64,000 nucleotides of DNA, taken from positions 104,957,111-105,021,110 of the forward strand of contig NC_089584.1 in the NCBI RefSeq assembly GCF_019320115.1, read 5' to 3'. A program made the position numbers and the translations under genes. This DNA comes from Miscanthus floridulus (taxonomy: Eukaryota; Streptophyta; Magnoliopsida; Poales; Poaceae). Every line of letters starts with the position of its first letter. Position 1 is the stretch's first letter. The notes under the pieces are model-generated. The model saw only the letters and a list, made by a program, of their open reading frames with translations. It did not search any database and was not told the origin of the DNA. Below, in pieces: positions 1-11,743 of the stretch.

Positions 1-1290
1 ATGCACTTGACTTGGTTGAAGTCCCTTCCTATCGCGAGCCCTAGCCATACTATAAATGTCATTCTCTCCTTCCTTCGTACTCAAACGTCGGTACAGGCCC
101 TCATAGGCCCGCCCCTTTGCCTCACTCACCGCTCGTTTTACAGTCTTCTTTGCCACCTTATACTTCTCTATGTTGTTTGCACACCTGTCATGATACAAGC
201 GCTTATAGCACTCCTTCTTTTCCTTAATAGCCTTTTGCATATCTTCATTCTACCACCAAGTGTCTTTTGAGTCGCATCCGCTCCCTTTGGTCACTCCAAG
301 CACCTCTGAAGCAACCTTCCGAACGCATGTTGCCATCTTCTCCCACATGTTGTTTGCATCGCCTTCATCATTTCAAGGGCCCTCTTCAATGACCTTTTCC
401 TAAGACCTTTGATGCCTCCCCTAATAATTTCCACCACTTCGTTCTTGCAACCCTAGCTTGTTTGTTCCCACGAGCTTGCACCAGAAAGTGGAAGTCAGCC
501 ACCACCAGCTTGTGTTGAGCGACCACACATTCTCCAGGTATCACCTTACAGTCCACGCATGTTCATTTATCCCTCCTTGTAAGGACAAAATCGATTTGAC
601 TAGAGTACTGGCCGCTACTAAAGGTCACTAAATGAGACTGTCTCTTACGGAAGAAAGTGTTAGCTATCATCAGATCAAAAGCTAAGGCGAAGTCTAAGAC
701 TTCCTCTCCCTCCTGGTTCCTACTACCATATCCGAAACCCCCATGAATCGCCTCGAAACCTGCACTTGATGTACCTACATGGCCATTAAGATCACCTCCT
801 ATAAAGAGCTTCTCGCTACTAGGGACAGCTCTAACCAAGCGATCTAAGTCTTCCTAGAAAAGCCGCTTAGCACTCTCATCATGACCTACTCGGGGGGTAT
901 ACGCACTAATTACGTTTAAGACCATATCACTAATGATAAGTTTAACTAAGATTATCCTATCCCCTTGCCAGAGCTTACCTCCACCACATCATCCTTGAGG
1001 CTCTTATCAATCAAAACTCCTACTCTATTTTTATTTAAAGTTGTCCTTGTGTACCAGAGTTTGAAGCCGGTATTGTCCACCTCCTTCGTCTTCTGCCCCT
1101 TCCATTTAGTCTCTTGGACGCATAAGATATTTACACGCCTCCTAACCGCTGTGTCCACTAACTCTCTTAACTTACCTGTAAGGGACCCTACATTCCAGCT
1201 ACCTAAACGGATCCTAGTTGGCTCGACTAGCTTCCTTACCCTTCGCACCCGCCGAGGTAGGTGTGAAGACCCTTGCTCATTTTGCACCAC
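1..1290 (-). pseudogene. LINE ORF2 fragment: AP-endonuclease domain and start of RT linker, broken
   Basis: From 1290 downward the reading starts MVQNEQGSSH and continues RIRLGSWNVGSL, then VQETKWKG (metal-binding Glu), then after in-frame stops near 950 and 850 GGDLNGHVG (catalytic Asp/Asn) and QIDFVLTRRDK. This is the order of an exonuclease-endonuclease-phosphatase fold. The stops show it is not translated intact. In the live element this enzyme nicks target DNA to prime reverse transcription. Positions 1-270 keep a lysine/arginine-rich linker on the same strand. Confidence 0.75.
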
Positions 1291-1330
1291 ACCCGGGCAC
1301 CGATGTGGTATATGTATGACATTAACATGC
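1..1330 (-). mobile_element. LINE (L1-like non-LTR retrotransposon), runs off the left edge
   Basis: Minus-strand reading gives an endonuclease domain typical of plant L1-type LINEs, followed towards position 1 by a linker with the peptide ARARDRKGLQ, which in these elements precedes the reverse transcriptase. The RT and the poly(A) end lie outside the window. The 5' end is near 1290-1330, where coding similarity stops and AT-rich intron sequence of the kinase gene begins. It has the same orientation as the MAP kinase kinase gene and appears to sit in its last intron. The exact 5' boundary and any target duplication cannot be fixed here. Confidence 0.8.
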
Positions 1331-1926
1331 TAAGCAACACATTATGGCCCAACTAGCAAATAATCGTAAGCTTCCTTGAGAACCCACCAACTACAGTTCC
1401 AGAGTGAAGTAAATGTAAGAAAAAGATCTTAGTATTTATTAATCACCAGAAACTGACCTATTGTAAGAGTTTTACCCTATGAATATTGGTTGTAACTGAA
1501 CCATTGATGTCCAAATACTTGTGGCACAATTTCAAAGTTTTCAGCAGATACATTGCATGATCAACTCTAGTGTGAATGGTTGTACAAAAGTTCCCATGAC
1601 AAAATATGGGCTTAAGTGGATTTCACTAGTAATTATCTCAAAACTTATTTGCTGACTAATGAGACATTATGTTCCATTAACTAGTGAAGCTCAAACGCTT
1701 ACAATACAGCAATTGTACTGCTCATCCAACAGGTAAAGAATGTTTTAGCACACAAAGTCCTCTAGCTGTAAGGATCAATGGAATCACCAGAAAGACTGCA
1801 TTTCCATTAATAAGCAAGTGACATTAAGTAGCTTTTAATAGCTTCAAATACTTCTGTTAATAACTAGCATAAAGGCATTGATAATTATTTTTCATGATTA
1901 ATTTCAGAGAAGAAATTTTAGCATAC
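1331..1926 (-). other. AT-rich intron sequence of the MKK gene
   Basis: No coding similarity was found here. It follows the donor GTATGC of the last visible MKK exon and precedes the LINE. I looked for the expected kinase subdomain XI exon (a conserved Gln-Lys-Asp-Pro block) on the minus strand and did not find it. Confidence 0.6.
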
Positions 1927-4900
1927 CAAGAGGAGATAAATGAGCAGAATTCTGGAGAGAACTGATCTGCAGGTGCAGAAGGTGGTGGCTGATCGACAAT
2001 AGCCTCCAGTAGTTCATAAAAGCTTAACCAACCTTCACCTTCTGAAGGTATATAAGGGAACCGGCCAATAGCACACTCAAGTATAACTAAGCCCAAACTC
2101 CATATGTCACTTTTGTAGTCATAAGAGCTACCACTAATCCGCTCAGGCTGAAGAAGAAAAGAACTGTCACCACATATTAACGCATTCATTGATGAACATA
2201 AACTAGCAATCACATGGCATGGAACGTGATGAATTCAACATACCGCCATATAGTTGTAGGTTCCAACAAATGTATCTCGCTGACCTATTGAGCTTGCTAG
2301 CACAGCACTCACGCCGAAGTCAGTAATCTTGACTTCACCTTTACGGTTGACCAACAAGTTAGATGGTTTTATGTCCCTGTGAATCACATGTCTTTCATGA
2401 TGAAGATACAATAAACCCTCCAAGACCTGAATTAACATAATACTATTCAGTGTTATGTGGGAATGTAGTTTCAAGTTTCAAAAGAAGCAACAACACAAAT
2501 CTGAGGTTATTCCAAAATTAGGAGAAGACAAAGCAGAAAACAAAGGCCAACCTTATACATACCTGCTTACAAAGTACCGCAAGGTATGGCTCCAGAACAG
2601 TCTTCACTTGCTTAACAATGTCTGCAAGCGATCCACGGTCCATGTACTCAAGAACAAGATATATTACACCATTGTGGTAAAAAGATTGATGGCACATAAC
2701 TATATGAGGGCTCTGTGTTGCTTGGTTTATTTTGAGCTCCTGAACTATTTGTTTACGAACTGACTCCTGAATGTTCATTTGAATACCCTGCAGAGGAAAT
2801 TGTAACACTGGTCAATCCATCAAGTCACAGACCATATGGATGAAATGACGCAGCAATCTGCTCAGCAGAGAATTCCAGAAATTTTCACTTAGTAAAATAC
2901 ATTTGCTGATGTACTATCATTCATTAGCATCAATGGTTAGCTTATTCACAGGTTTTGCATGTAAATATATATTGGTAGATGCTATGGCTATCTTATTCAT
3001 TGAGCATTTGCAACCTCAGTTTACGTTTTTACAAGAGTGCATGTTGCCATGTTGTAAATTTAAATGGAATCAGCCATATCATTACAAAGATGAGTAAACA
3101 AAGCAACCACATGATAAGATGCAGAAAATTCTGATTCTCAGAAAAATGCATACCATGTAAGATTAATTTTGAAGAAAGATACCATGCAGATCTCTATGTG
3201 CCATAGAGAACTTCATTACTATTTGCTAGATTCCAAATGACTGACATGTCTCTGTTTGTATAGAGTTGGCACCTAACAACCCCTAACATCCTGATAATTA
3301 TCCTAGCAAACCAAACTAGCTGGCTATTCTTAGGGAGGGATGAGCTGAGCTGAGCTACCCATTACACCATATAAAGAAACAAGGGTTTGTTTTTCATGCC
3401 AAGAAACACAAGTAATAGAAAAAAAAGGAGACAATATATGTCTAGGGTGTTCTAAATTATGCAAGGTACATATTCTACATCTAGGCAGTGTGTCAGCTGT
3501 GTGGCCCACCAGGAAAAAAGAATGTAGTTTACCTTTAAGGCATACAATGTCCCCACCCATTTGTGCCTCACTAGCTGGACAACACCACCACTTCCTTTGC
3601 CAATGACTTGAATCATCTCAAGATCATCCATTGATAACTGCACATCTTCCACCTTCAGCTTTGTTGATTCCTGGGGAAACGATGTGATTCAAATTCAGAA
3701 ACGACATGATAGCCAACCAAAATATAAACGAGTCAACACTCTTAACACAAAGTGGAAAACAAGGATCCTTATCGTAATTGAAGTTAAAAAATGATAGCCA
3801 ATTAGCCATTGGGTACAAAAGATCATCCAAACTAGTTAGAGATAATTCCAGCAGTGGAGTTTAATTTTCTTTGAAACTGGGATGTCTGCACTTCTATTCA
3901 CTGAACTGAATGGAGTAAATCTTACACAAACCATAACCGGAAGAGGAGATTGAGAAGCCAAGTCTTATGAAAATAGAAATAAGTCCGACCTGACTTTGGG
4001 CTCAAGCTAAAAATCTGACTAAAACAAATGTAAACACAATAGGAAGCCTCCAGACTCATAAAGGAAAATGAAGAGCGCATCCGACAGTACCTAAATAACA
4101 GGCATATGAAAACCAATAATAAGCAACAATTCATGGAAACCTGTCAACCTAGTCCATACAAAAGGCACAAAATTTATAACTTATCCCTGAAAAATCCACA
4201 TTTCTCCATGAGGATAAACTTGAAACAAAAAAAGTAGACAAAGAACACCACTCAGTCTGCGCCATCGCACAGATTCCATTCGTCGAACCAAAGAAAGCTC
4301 TTTTTACCAAATAACAACAAAATAGATGGTCTGGAAGTATGTGTGCTTATACTAAGTATCATGTGCAAACCTACAATTCCACCATGCTAAGTACATTCCG
4401 CAACAATACTATAGCATGGATCAAGAGCCCGATCTGGAACTCACATCATCATCCCCATTTTCCTCGGAGATAAGCCGCAAGCCGCTTTGATTGAGCCGCA
4501 GCTCACCATCCTTGAACGTACCACTTGCCGTCCTATAAAAAAAGGCACCAGGCATCAAATTCAAAGATATCGGTTCTGTTTATGCATTATCTTCAGAAGA
4601 TGAATAGTCGAATTCGTGGTCAAAATCGAGGAATAGACAAAATTAAGCATGATCTGGATAGACAAAATTAAGCATGATCTGGAAGTGGAACCACAAAGTA
4701 ACATCTATAGAGCACTTAAAACGGCAATATACGAAGAGGAACCACGAAGTTCCCGCTTATAAATATAGCCTTTAACAACTCAAATCACTCCGATAACACT
4801 GGATACTTCAAAAAGAGAGAGGGGTGACAGGGGTAGTTGAGGGTAAGGAATCGAGGGCACTGACAAGAACTTGTCTACGGGGGTCTCCTGCGCCGGCACG

Positions 4901-4938
4901 GAGAGCTTGAGCTCCTTGAGCATCTTTTTCCCCTTCAT
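1927..4938 (-). CDS. MKK6: MAP kinase kinase, group A (MKK6/MEK1 type), six exons visible, C-terminus missing
   Basis: Dual-specificity kinase that activates MAP kinases by phosphorylating their Thr-x-Tyr loop. Exons on the minus strand: 4865-4938, 4445-4532, 3533-3670, 2563-2787, 2244-2426 and 1927-2147, all with GT-AG borders and a continuous frame, giving about 309 residues. The N-terminus [17 protein letters not shown] carries a basic/hydrophobic MAPK docking-like motif. The kinase domain shows the Gly-rich loop [11 protein letters not shown], the Lys in YALK, the catalytic loop [11 protein letters not shown], and the plant activation loop S-x5-T in SIGQRDT, then the group-A signature YIPSEGEGW. 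The family is usually about 355 residues, so some 46 C-terminal residues (subdomain XI) are absent; the split Cys codon at the 1927 donor needs another exon to the left, beyond the LINE. The gene is otherwise intact. It is head-to-head with the hexokinase locus. Confidence 0.88.
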
Positions 4939-5187
4939 GGCGGCCTCGCTCTCGTCGTCGCTGTAGGGTTAGAGACGGAAGTGGCTGGCTCGGGGAGGAA
5001 GAACCCAAGAAGGCGAGTAGACCGGGAGGGACGAGAAAAGCCAGTTTTTCGGGAACTGGACTCCCGTGCCACTGCACGGTGGGGTTCTGGCACTGACGCA
5101 TTCCTATACTGCTCGTGCTAGGAGTAATTTTGTAGTCTAAAGTTTTTATATTTTATACCGGAAGTGATTTGGTAGTCTAAAGTTTTT

Positions 5188-5400
5188 ATACTCCATCCAT
5201 CCCAGACTATAAGTCATTCAAAAGTTTGACCAAATTTACGATGAGATAATAATATTTATGGTACCCTATCATTAGGTTCTTCATTTATTTTTATAACATA
5301 TCTATTTGATGTAATAGATATTTGTATTTTTTTTATAATTTTGATAGGTGTTTTGTCTCTCTAAAATTCTTAAAATGACTTGTAATATTTTATACCAGAG
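5188..5400. mobile_element. Stowaway-like MITE, one end degraded
   Basis: The left end reads CTCCATCCATCCCAGACTAT followed by AAGTCATTC, very near the Stowaway terminal consensus of grasses. The right end keeps only AAAATGACTTGTAAT in inverse orientation, so this end has decayed or is truncated. Noncoding. Confidence 0.6.
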
Positions 5401-5557
5401 CCGATGTCGGTCCCTAAACTTGCATCGGTTGGATGTGTAACAAATCCCAACAATGTTTAGATATTTATAGATAATCGTTTTAAAAGTTTAGGGATCAAGA
5501 TGACATAAGGATGCAAGTTTACGAACCGCTACGGGACTTTACTCTTTATACTACACC

Positions 5558-5697
5558 TGTTTAAAATCATATATCATTTTGACTTTTCTAAATATACAAA
5601 ATTTATTATGTGTATAACCATAATATATATCTAGGTGCATAGTAAAAACTAAAAAAACAAAACAACCTATAATTTAGGATATGGGTGGTAGAAAAAC
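5558..5697. mobile_element. Second Stowaway-like MITE, diverged
   Basis: Contains ATCATTTTGACTTTTCTAAA near the left and CCTATAATTTAGGATATGG at the right, with an internal near-palindrome around TATATATCTAGGTGCATAG. These are internal and terminal blocks of Tc1/mariner-type Stowaway MITEs. Ends are weak. Confidence 0.5.
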
Positions 5698-6084
5698 TCT
5701 CTGTCTATTTGTTTAAGAGTTGCTACCAGGAATCAAACATAGACTATTTTAACCAAATATATTTATGATGTCCAATAAATAATATTAAATTAATCATTAG
5801 ATATATTTTTATAATACATTTATTTAAAAATACAAATGCTACTAATACTTACCCAGGTCAGAGGACGTGCTATGACCAATGTATATCCATCTTATAATCT
5901 AGGTTGGCTCCACGTGTTTTGTTTGCGGTATGTATACTCATTTGAAAAAAAATATTGTTGGAGCAGAGGCTATAATTTTGGAGTGTCCTTTCATTTTTAT
6001 TTACTCAACTCTTTTTTGTTATATACAAATACAAATGTATACATGTATACAGTAACTTTTTACGAAACACACACATATATAGGG

Positions 6085-6345
6085 AGAGTATATATATAGG
6101 TAGGGAGAGTATATTCAGCCGTCAGCTACAAAATAAGTTATTCTGTAGCCATCTCTATTTACGATAATTTTATATACTAATTTACGATAATGTCAATACA
6201 TATTTATGAGAGTTGGGTTACTCTAACACATAACGATATTTACCATAACGTTATAGTAAACCACTTAATAAAGAGTTACTATAATCTTATAAATTAATAT
6301 AGTAATTATCGTAGTGGCTAAAAAAATAAGTTATTCTATAGGAGT
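6085..6345. repeat. AT-rich repeat with palindromic terminal blocks, MITE-like
   Basis: A near-perfect palindrome CTACAAAATAAGTTATTCTG followed by TAG lies near 6125, and a related block ATAAGTTATTCTATAGG lies near 6326. The interior is AT-rich with short inverted blocks. It resembles grass MITEs upstream of genes; family and target duplication not resolved. Confidence 0.4.
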
Positions 6346-6868
6346 AGCAGTCACACTCCGTTCGTAGTCCCCGTTGAAAGTTGACTAGTGTGACCGGTCA
6401 CTGCGGCGGGCCTGCGGGCTGCGACCACCGACTCCCGTGGCAGTGGGCACCGTTGACCGCTGCGCTGTGGGCCTGAGGCCGAGAGGCGAACGCAACGTCG
6501 CCGATGAGGAAGGCGGCGGCGCTGGTGGCGTCTACGGCGGTTTTCGCAGCCGCAGCCGTAGCCGCCGTGATGGCACGCCAGAGGCCTGCGGGAAGCGAGG
6601 CGGTGGGCACGCGCAGCCGCCGTGCTGCGGGACCTGCAGGAGCGGTGCGCGGCGCCGGCGGAGCGGCTGCGGCAGGTGGCAGACGCGATGGCCGCGGAGA
6701 TGCGCGCGGGACTGGCCTCCAACGACTCCGAGGGAGAGAGCGGGAGCAGCGTCCTCCTCAAGATGCTCGTCACCTACGTTGACTCCCCACCCTCCGGGTA
6801 TTCAGCGCAGACCCCTACTCCTGCCTGTTCGATTAAGACCCGGAGAGCGATCCGTCCGAAATGCAGGA

Positions 6869-7020
6869 ATGGTTTTGTGGTTGTCAATCTGCCATGGACG
6901 TATGGCAATGTGGCGATCTGTGCTTTGTGTTCTTGGGTCAAAGGCCCACTTGTGTGTGTGGAATGGTAGTGTGGTTGTCAATCTGCCATGGACGTATGGC
7001 AATGTGGCGATCTGTGCTTT
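6869..7020 (+). repeat. Tandem duplication in hexokinase intron 1
   Basis: A 50-bp block beginning GTGGTTGTCAATCTGCCATG occurs at 6877-6926 and again at 6971-7020, identical by eye, period 94 bp; similarity extends a few bases further left. It lies in intron 1 and is noncoding. Confidence 0.85.
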
Positions 7021-7242
7021 AATGGGATGGAAAGAGTTTTGACCCTGAAGGTTTTTAAAAGAATTATAGGAAAGTTTGGTTGAAGATGATGTTCGGTAGT
7101 CTGTGTTTGAGTCCGAACTGAACAAATGTTACAGATTGAACCATTACGTTCGTTGTTCAGGATTGCTTTTCTTATGTTTCAGCTGCCATGAGTTTGCATT
7201 TTTAGAATATATATACATCTGACTCTGTAAGCCAATTCTTGA

Positions 7243-7434
<192 letters not shown>

Positions 7435-7521
7435 TAGTTTTATTTTATGTCATTTTCGTATAACTCAATTTTCTTGTCATACATTAAGTCTGCAATAATG
7501 TTCTTTGTAATTCTATTTTAG

Positions 7522-7821
<300 letters not shown>

Positions 7822-7954
7822 TAACAGTTTTCCTTTTTGAGCTACAACTTGTTTACATGTTTGTATCTGGATAGATATGATCATATGAACATGAACAATC
7901 TAGTTCTTTCATTTTGTTTTGAAGACAGGTAGGAAAGGGTGTAGTGGCAGAATT

Positions 7955-8407
7955 TGTTAGCCCACAGGATCACCGGCTCAGGTGAGTCAACCACTCACCA
8001 GTCTTGCCGACCACGGTCGAGCACGAACGAGGCTGTCCGACCACACACACTATGGCTCGAGGTAGAAGAAGAGGGAGAACAGAGCATATACACACAGTAT
8101 AAGCACCAGCGTTGGGCGGAGCCATGTATAGGAGATGGCAAAACTAAACTCTCTTTGTTGAGTTGCAGTGACAAACTATATATACAACTCTATCCATCTA
8201 GTCATAGTATAGCACTCATGCTGCTATAGTGACTAGATAACACAGCAGGACTGACTTCTGCGCATGTCCCTGCATGTGGCTATAGTACGGCAGGTGAGCT
8301 GTTCGGCGTCTGCTTCTACGGCGGCTACAGTACCACGGCAGGGAGCCTTTTCGACGCCGCATTCCCTTGTTGTGTGTACACACAAGGAAGCAATAGATTA
8401 TCTAACA
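7955..8407 (-). repeat. 3' LTR of the rearranged Copia element, complete
   Basis: On the minus strand it starts TGTTAGATAATC at 8407 and ends GTGGGCTAACA at 7955, with the usual TG...CA ends and 453 bp. A polypurine tract GGATTAGAGGAAGAAT lies directly upstream (8408-8423), and a TATATATA block is at 8177-8184. Confidence 0.85.
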
Positions 8408-9365
8408 ATTCTTCCTCTAATCCTACTGCTATCCCTTGTACCCCCTACATGCCGATCATCTCCTTCAGCTCCGTAAGTCGAAGACGTCCGAACAGCTTGG
8501 TGAGGACGTCCGCGAGTTACCGACCAGTTTCGACGAACTCGATGACGATCTGCCCTCCGTCGACACAGTCCTTGAGGAAGTAGAACTTCACGTCGATGTG
8601 TTTGCTCCGGTCGTGCAGAACCAGATTCTTCACGAGGGCGATGGCAGGCTGGTTGTCCACCATCAGTGCTGGTGGGTAAGCTTTCACACCGATCAGCTCG
8701 TCCAGCAGCCGGCGTAGCCACACAACTTGGCACGCCGCTGTGGCCGCCGCTACATACTCTGCCTCGCACGTAGATAGCGCACCACCTTCTGTTTCAGCGA
8801 CAACCATGAAATTGGGGCCGTCCCGAGGAAGACGAGCACTCTAGAGGTGCTCCGCCATTCGTCGATGTCCCCCGCCATGTCTGCATCGCTGAACACAGTG
8901 AGCTGCAACCTACTCCAGCCGGTCTTGAGGAAGATGATCCCTTGATCCACCGTCCCCATGACGTAGCGCAGTAGCCGCTTTCACTGCAGCCCAGTGATCC
9001 TCTTTGGGATCCTCCATAAAGCGACTGACGTAGCCCACGGTGAACGCAATGTCCGCCCTCGTGTGGATTAGGTAGCGCAGACCACCGACGATGCTCCGGT
9101 AGAGTGTTGCATCCACCTTCGCCGCGGTGCTGACCTTCGTTAGCTTCAGCCGCTCCTCCATCGGAGTCACGCATGGCTTGCACTCAGCCATGTCGCTCTG
9201 CTCCAACAGCTTCGAGGCATACGCGCTCTGACCAAGCGTGAGTTCCTCCTTCCCCTGTCTCACCTCGATGCCGAGGTAGTAGGAGAGTGCGCCGAGATCG
9301 CTCATTCGAAAACGAGCCGCCATCTCGCGCTTGAAGCTGTTGATATCCTCCGTGCGCGCGCCAGT
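8408..9365 (-). pseudogene. pol: Copia pol fragment: RT C-terminal half and RNase H
   Basis: Minus-strand reading from 9365 gives GARTEDINSFKREMAARF, then LSYYLGIEV, then the Copia RT/RNase H linker with IVGGLRYL and ADIAFTVGYVSRF. RNase H follows with FSDADMAGD, STCEAEYVAAA and DNQPAIALVKN, then HDRSKHIDVK. At least one frameshift lies between 8790 and 8960. This is exactly the part of pol missing from the plus-strand half at 15254. Confidence 0.85.
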
Positions 9366-9370
9366 GCCGG

Positions 9371-9531
9371 CCAACGCTAGTGCCTGTACTGTGTGTGTAT
9401 GCTCTGTTCTCCCTCTTCTTCTACCTCGAGCCATAGTGTGTGTGGTCGGACAGCCTCGGTTATGCTCGACCGTGGTCGGCAAGACTGGTGAGTGGTCGAC
9501 TCACCTGAGCTGGTGATCCTGTGGGCTAACA
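9371..9531 (+). repeat. 5'-truncated LTR (last 161 bp) of the rearranged Copia element
   Basis: It is the inverse of 7955-8115 with roughly nine differences, and ends GTGGGCTAACA at 9531. About 290 bp of the LTR 5' part is missing; the cut end joins RT sequence. With 7955-8115 it forms an inverted repeat about 1.26 kb apart. Confidence 0.85.
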
Positions 9532-9533
9532 AG

Positions 9534-9546
9534 TGGTATCGGAGCC
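9534..9546 (+). other. Primer binding site (initiator tRNA-Met type)
   Basis: TGGTATCGGAGCC begins two bases after the LTR end; it differs from the usual plant Copia primer site (TGGTATCAGAGC) by one base. Confidence 0.8.
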
Positions 9547-9579
9547 GTACAAGTGCTATCGCCGGACTAACCGCTGGCG

Positions 9580-10428
9580 ATGACAAACGGTTCAGAGATG
9601 GGCGACAGCAGTGGCATTGTTGTGGCTGCCCAGCCACGATTGGAGGTCATTGTTCACATGGTGCGGGAGGTCAGCGGCACCAGTTGACCGACGCTGACTC
9701 GCACCAACTATGGAGAGTGGTCGGTGACCATAAAGGTCAAGCTCAAAGTCCGACGGCTCTAGAATGTTGTTGACAAGGGCACCGACAATAAGGAAGATGG
9801 CATGTTAGCGTTGGAGGCTATCCTCGCTGCTGTATCGGCGGAGTACAGGGAGCCGTTGGGGGCGAAGAGCTCTGCTAAGGAGGCGTGGGAGGCTATTGTG
9901 GCGATGCGCGTCGGTTCTGACCGCGCAAAGAAGGCGACGACCCAGCTTCTGAAATAGGAGTACGCCAACCTCAAGTTCAAGGATGGTGAAATAGTGGAGG
10001 ACTTCTCCCTCCACCTGTAGACGCTCATCAGTAAGCTGAAGAGCCATGGCGTCACCATTGACGAAGAGGAGACGATCTCCAAGTACCTCCACTCCGTACC
10101 AACAAAGTACATCCAGATCGCTCTCTCCATAGAGAAGATGCTGGACTTGTCCACCCTCACTATTGAGGATGTGATAGGCCGTCTGCGAACGGTGGATGAG
10201 CGCCTAGAGCAGGCGACAGCAACGAAGGACAACGACAAGCTGTTGTTGATAGAAGAGGAGTGGGCTGCTCAGAGGAACTCTGGGAAGGTAGCCTCCTCTA
10301 GTCGCGGTGGCGATGGCAAGTGCCGTGGCAAGGCTTCTTCAGAGAAAAAGAAGCAGGTCGACCCCAACGCCTGTCGATGCTGCGGGAAGACGGGCCATTG
10401 GGCATGGGAGTGCCCAAATCGCAAGTAG
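9580..10428 (+). pseudogene. gag: Copia gag, interrupted by stops
   Basis: Reading from ATG at 9580 gives a Copia gag with TNYGEWSVTIKVKL, SAKEAWEAI, LEIVEDF-like and [15 protein letters not shown] blocks and a C-terminal zinc knuckle [14 protein letters not shown] (C-x2-C-x4-H-x4-C). In-frame stops occur after SGTS, VRRL, TQLLK and SLHL. Gag would form the particle that packages element RNA. It ends shortly before the inserted solo LTR. Confidence 0.85.
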
Positions 10429-11354
10429 GAGAAGAAGGCTGAGGCTTATTGAAAGGTCCTTGTTTGGTTTTGATAATTGAGTGACAACTTAGGTGGACTA
10501 ATTATGTTTATGTAAGATACACAGGTGATTAGTCCACAGGTACATGTGTGTGAGCAACATATGCCATGAAGGTGAAAATGGCTTGAAAATGTTGCAAAGC
10601 TCACACATGTGATGATGAAGGAGCTTAAATGCACATGAGACATGACATTGAGTCATGTGATCAAGGTAGAGAAGATCAAGACAAGACTTGGCTTGATGGA
10701 CTGGTTGCAAGCGTGAAGGACAAGTCGAAGGCTTTGGAGTGATGGACCGCGTGGTGGTGAAGCTTGAGCAAGACTTAGCGCCGATGGACGATGGCAATGG
10801 TGAAGAGCAAATAAAGTCAAGATCGATGAACCAATATGATCATGTGATGATATGAAATGGATCATATCATTGTTGATCGTGTTGGTGCATGAGTTGCATC
10901 GACATTGGAGGAGATGGAATGGAATGCGCAAGGCAAAGGTATAACCTAGGGCATTTCATTTCACCGGTCATAGGTGTGTAGAGAAGTTTATGACCGGGTT
11001 TAGGATAGATGGCCGTACTATCAAGAGAGGCAAACTTGTTTGCATATCGGTCATCTAGTGCCACTCGAGTGATCTAACTTTGCATTGTCGCTAGGATCGA
11101 GTGGCGTGGCAAGTTGAGTGGCTAACATCCTTTGGGAAATGATTGTGAAAAGCTAACACACATACACATGGTGGTGTACACTTGGTGGTGTTGGCACATT
11201 TACAAAGGGAGTGGTGTTTGCAGGGTTGAGATGGGTTTGGGTCCCTCTCTCGGGAAAATGGAATGCCTATTTTCTATTGCGCCGAATGCAAGTTCTTGTG
11301 GTTAGCACATTGGAGCAAGGGTGAAGAAGTTAGAAGTGAAAACGAGTTGATCGC

Positions 11355-11692
11355 GAAGATGCTGGCGTCGGTCAACTGACCGGACGCTGGGTCTGAAAGC
11401 ACCGGACGCTGGTAGGCTGCATCCGGTCAAGCTGACGTACGGTGACGCAGAAGCTGGAGTGTGACCGGACGCTGGGCTGTGTCCTATCAAGTGTGACCGG
11501 ACGCGTCCGGTCGAGGTCGGTACCTTACTGGAAACGACCGGACGCTGGGGGTTCAGCGTCCGGTCAGTTGAAGCTGCTGCGTCCGGTCAGGTCAAGTGAC
11601 CGTTGGAATCGGGACACGTGGCCGTCTACGGGCGACCGGACGCTGAGGTCCAGCGTCCGGTCAACACGACCGGAGCGTCCGGTCGGCCCGAT
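11355..11692 (+). repeat. GACCGGACGCTGG / AGCGTCCGGTC minisatellite with inverted units
   Basis: The motif GACCGGACGCTG and its inverse CAGCGTCCGGTC recur at least ten times in 340 bp, just upstream of the LTR TATA box. Alternating direct and inverse copies give several possible hairpins. CG-dense. Confidence 0.8.
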
Positions 11693-11735
11693 TTTTGCCT
11701 AGTGAAGGGGTAACGGCTAGTTTAGCCCTTGGGGT

Positions 11736-11743
11736 TATAAATA
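11736..11743 (+). promoter_or_regulatory. TATA box of the solo LTR
   Basis: TATAAATA in the context GGGGTTATAAATAGAAG, downstream of the CG-rich minisatellite. It would mark the U3/R promoter of the LTR. Confidence 0.6.

Larger units (their letters stand above)
4939..6503. other. Divergent intergenic region between MKK and hexokinase genes
   Basis: About 4939-5100 is GC-rich and is the likely MKK 5' leader and promoter-proximal region; 6340-6503 is the GC-rich hexokinase leader. Between them the sequence is AT-rich and holds MITE-like repeats listed separately. No gene was seen. Confidence 0.6.
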
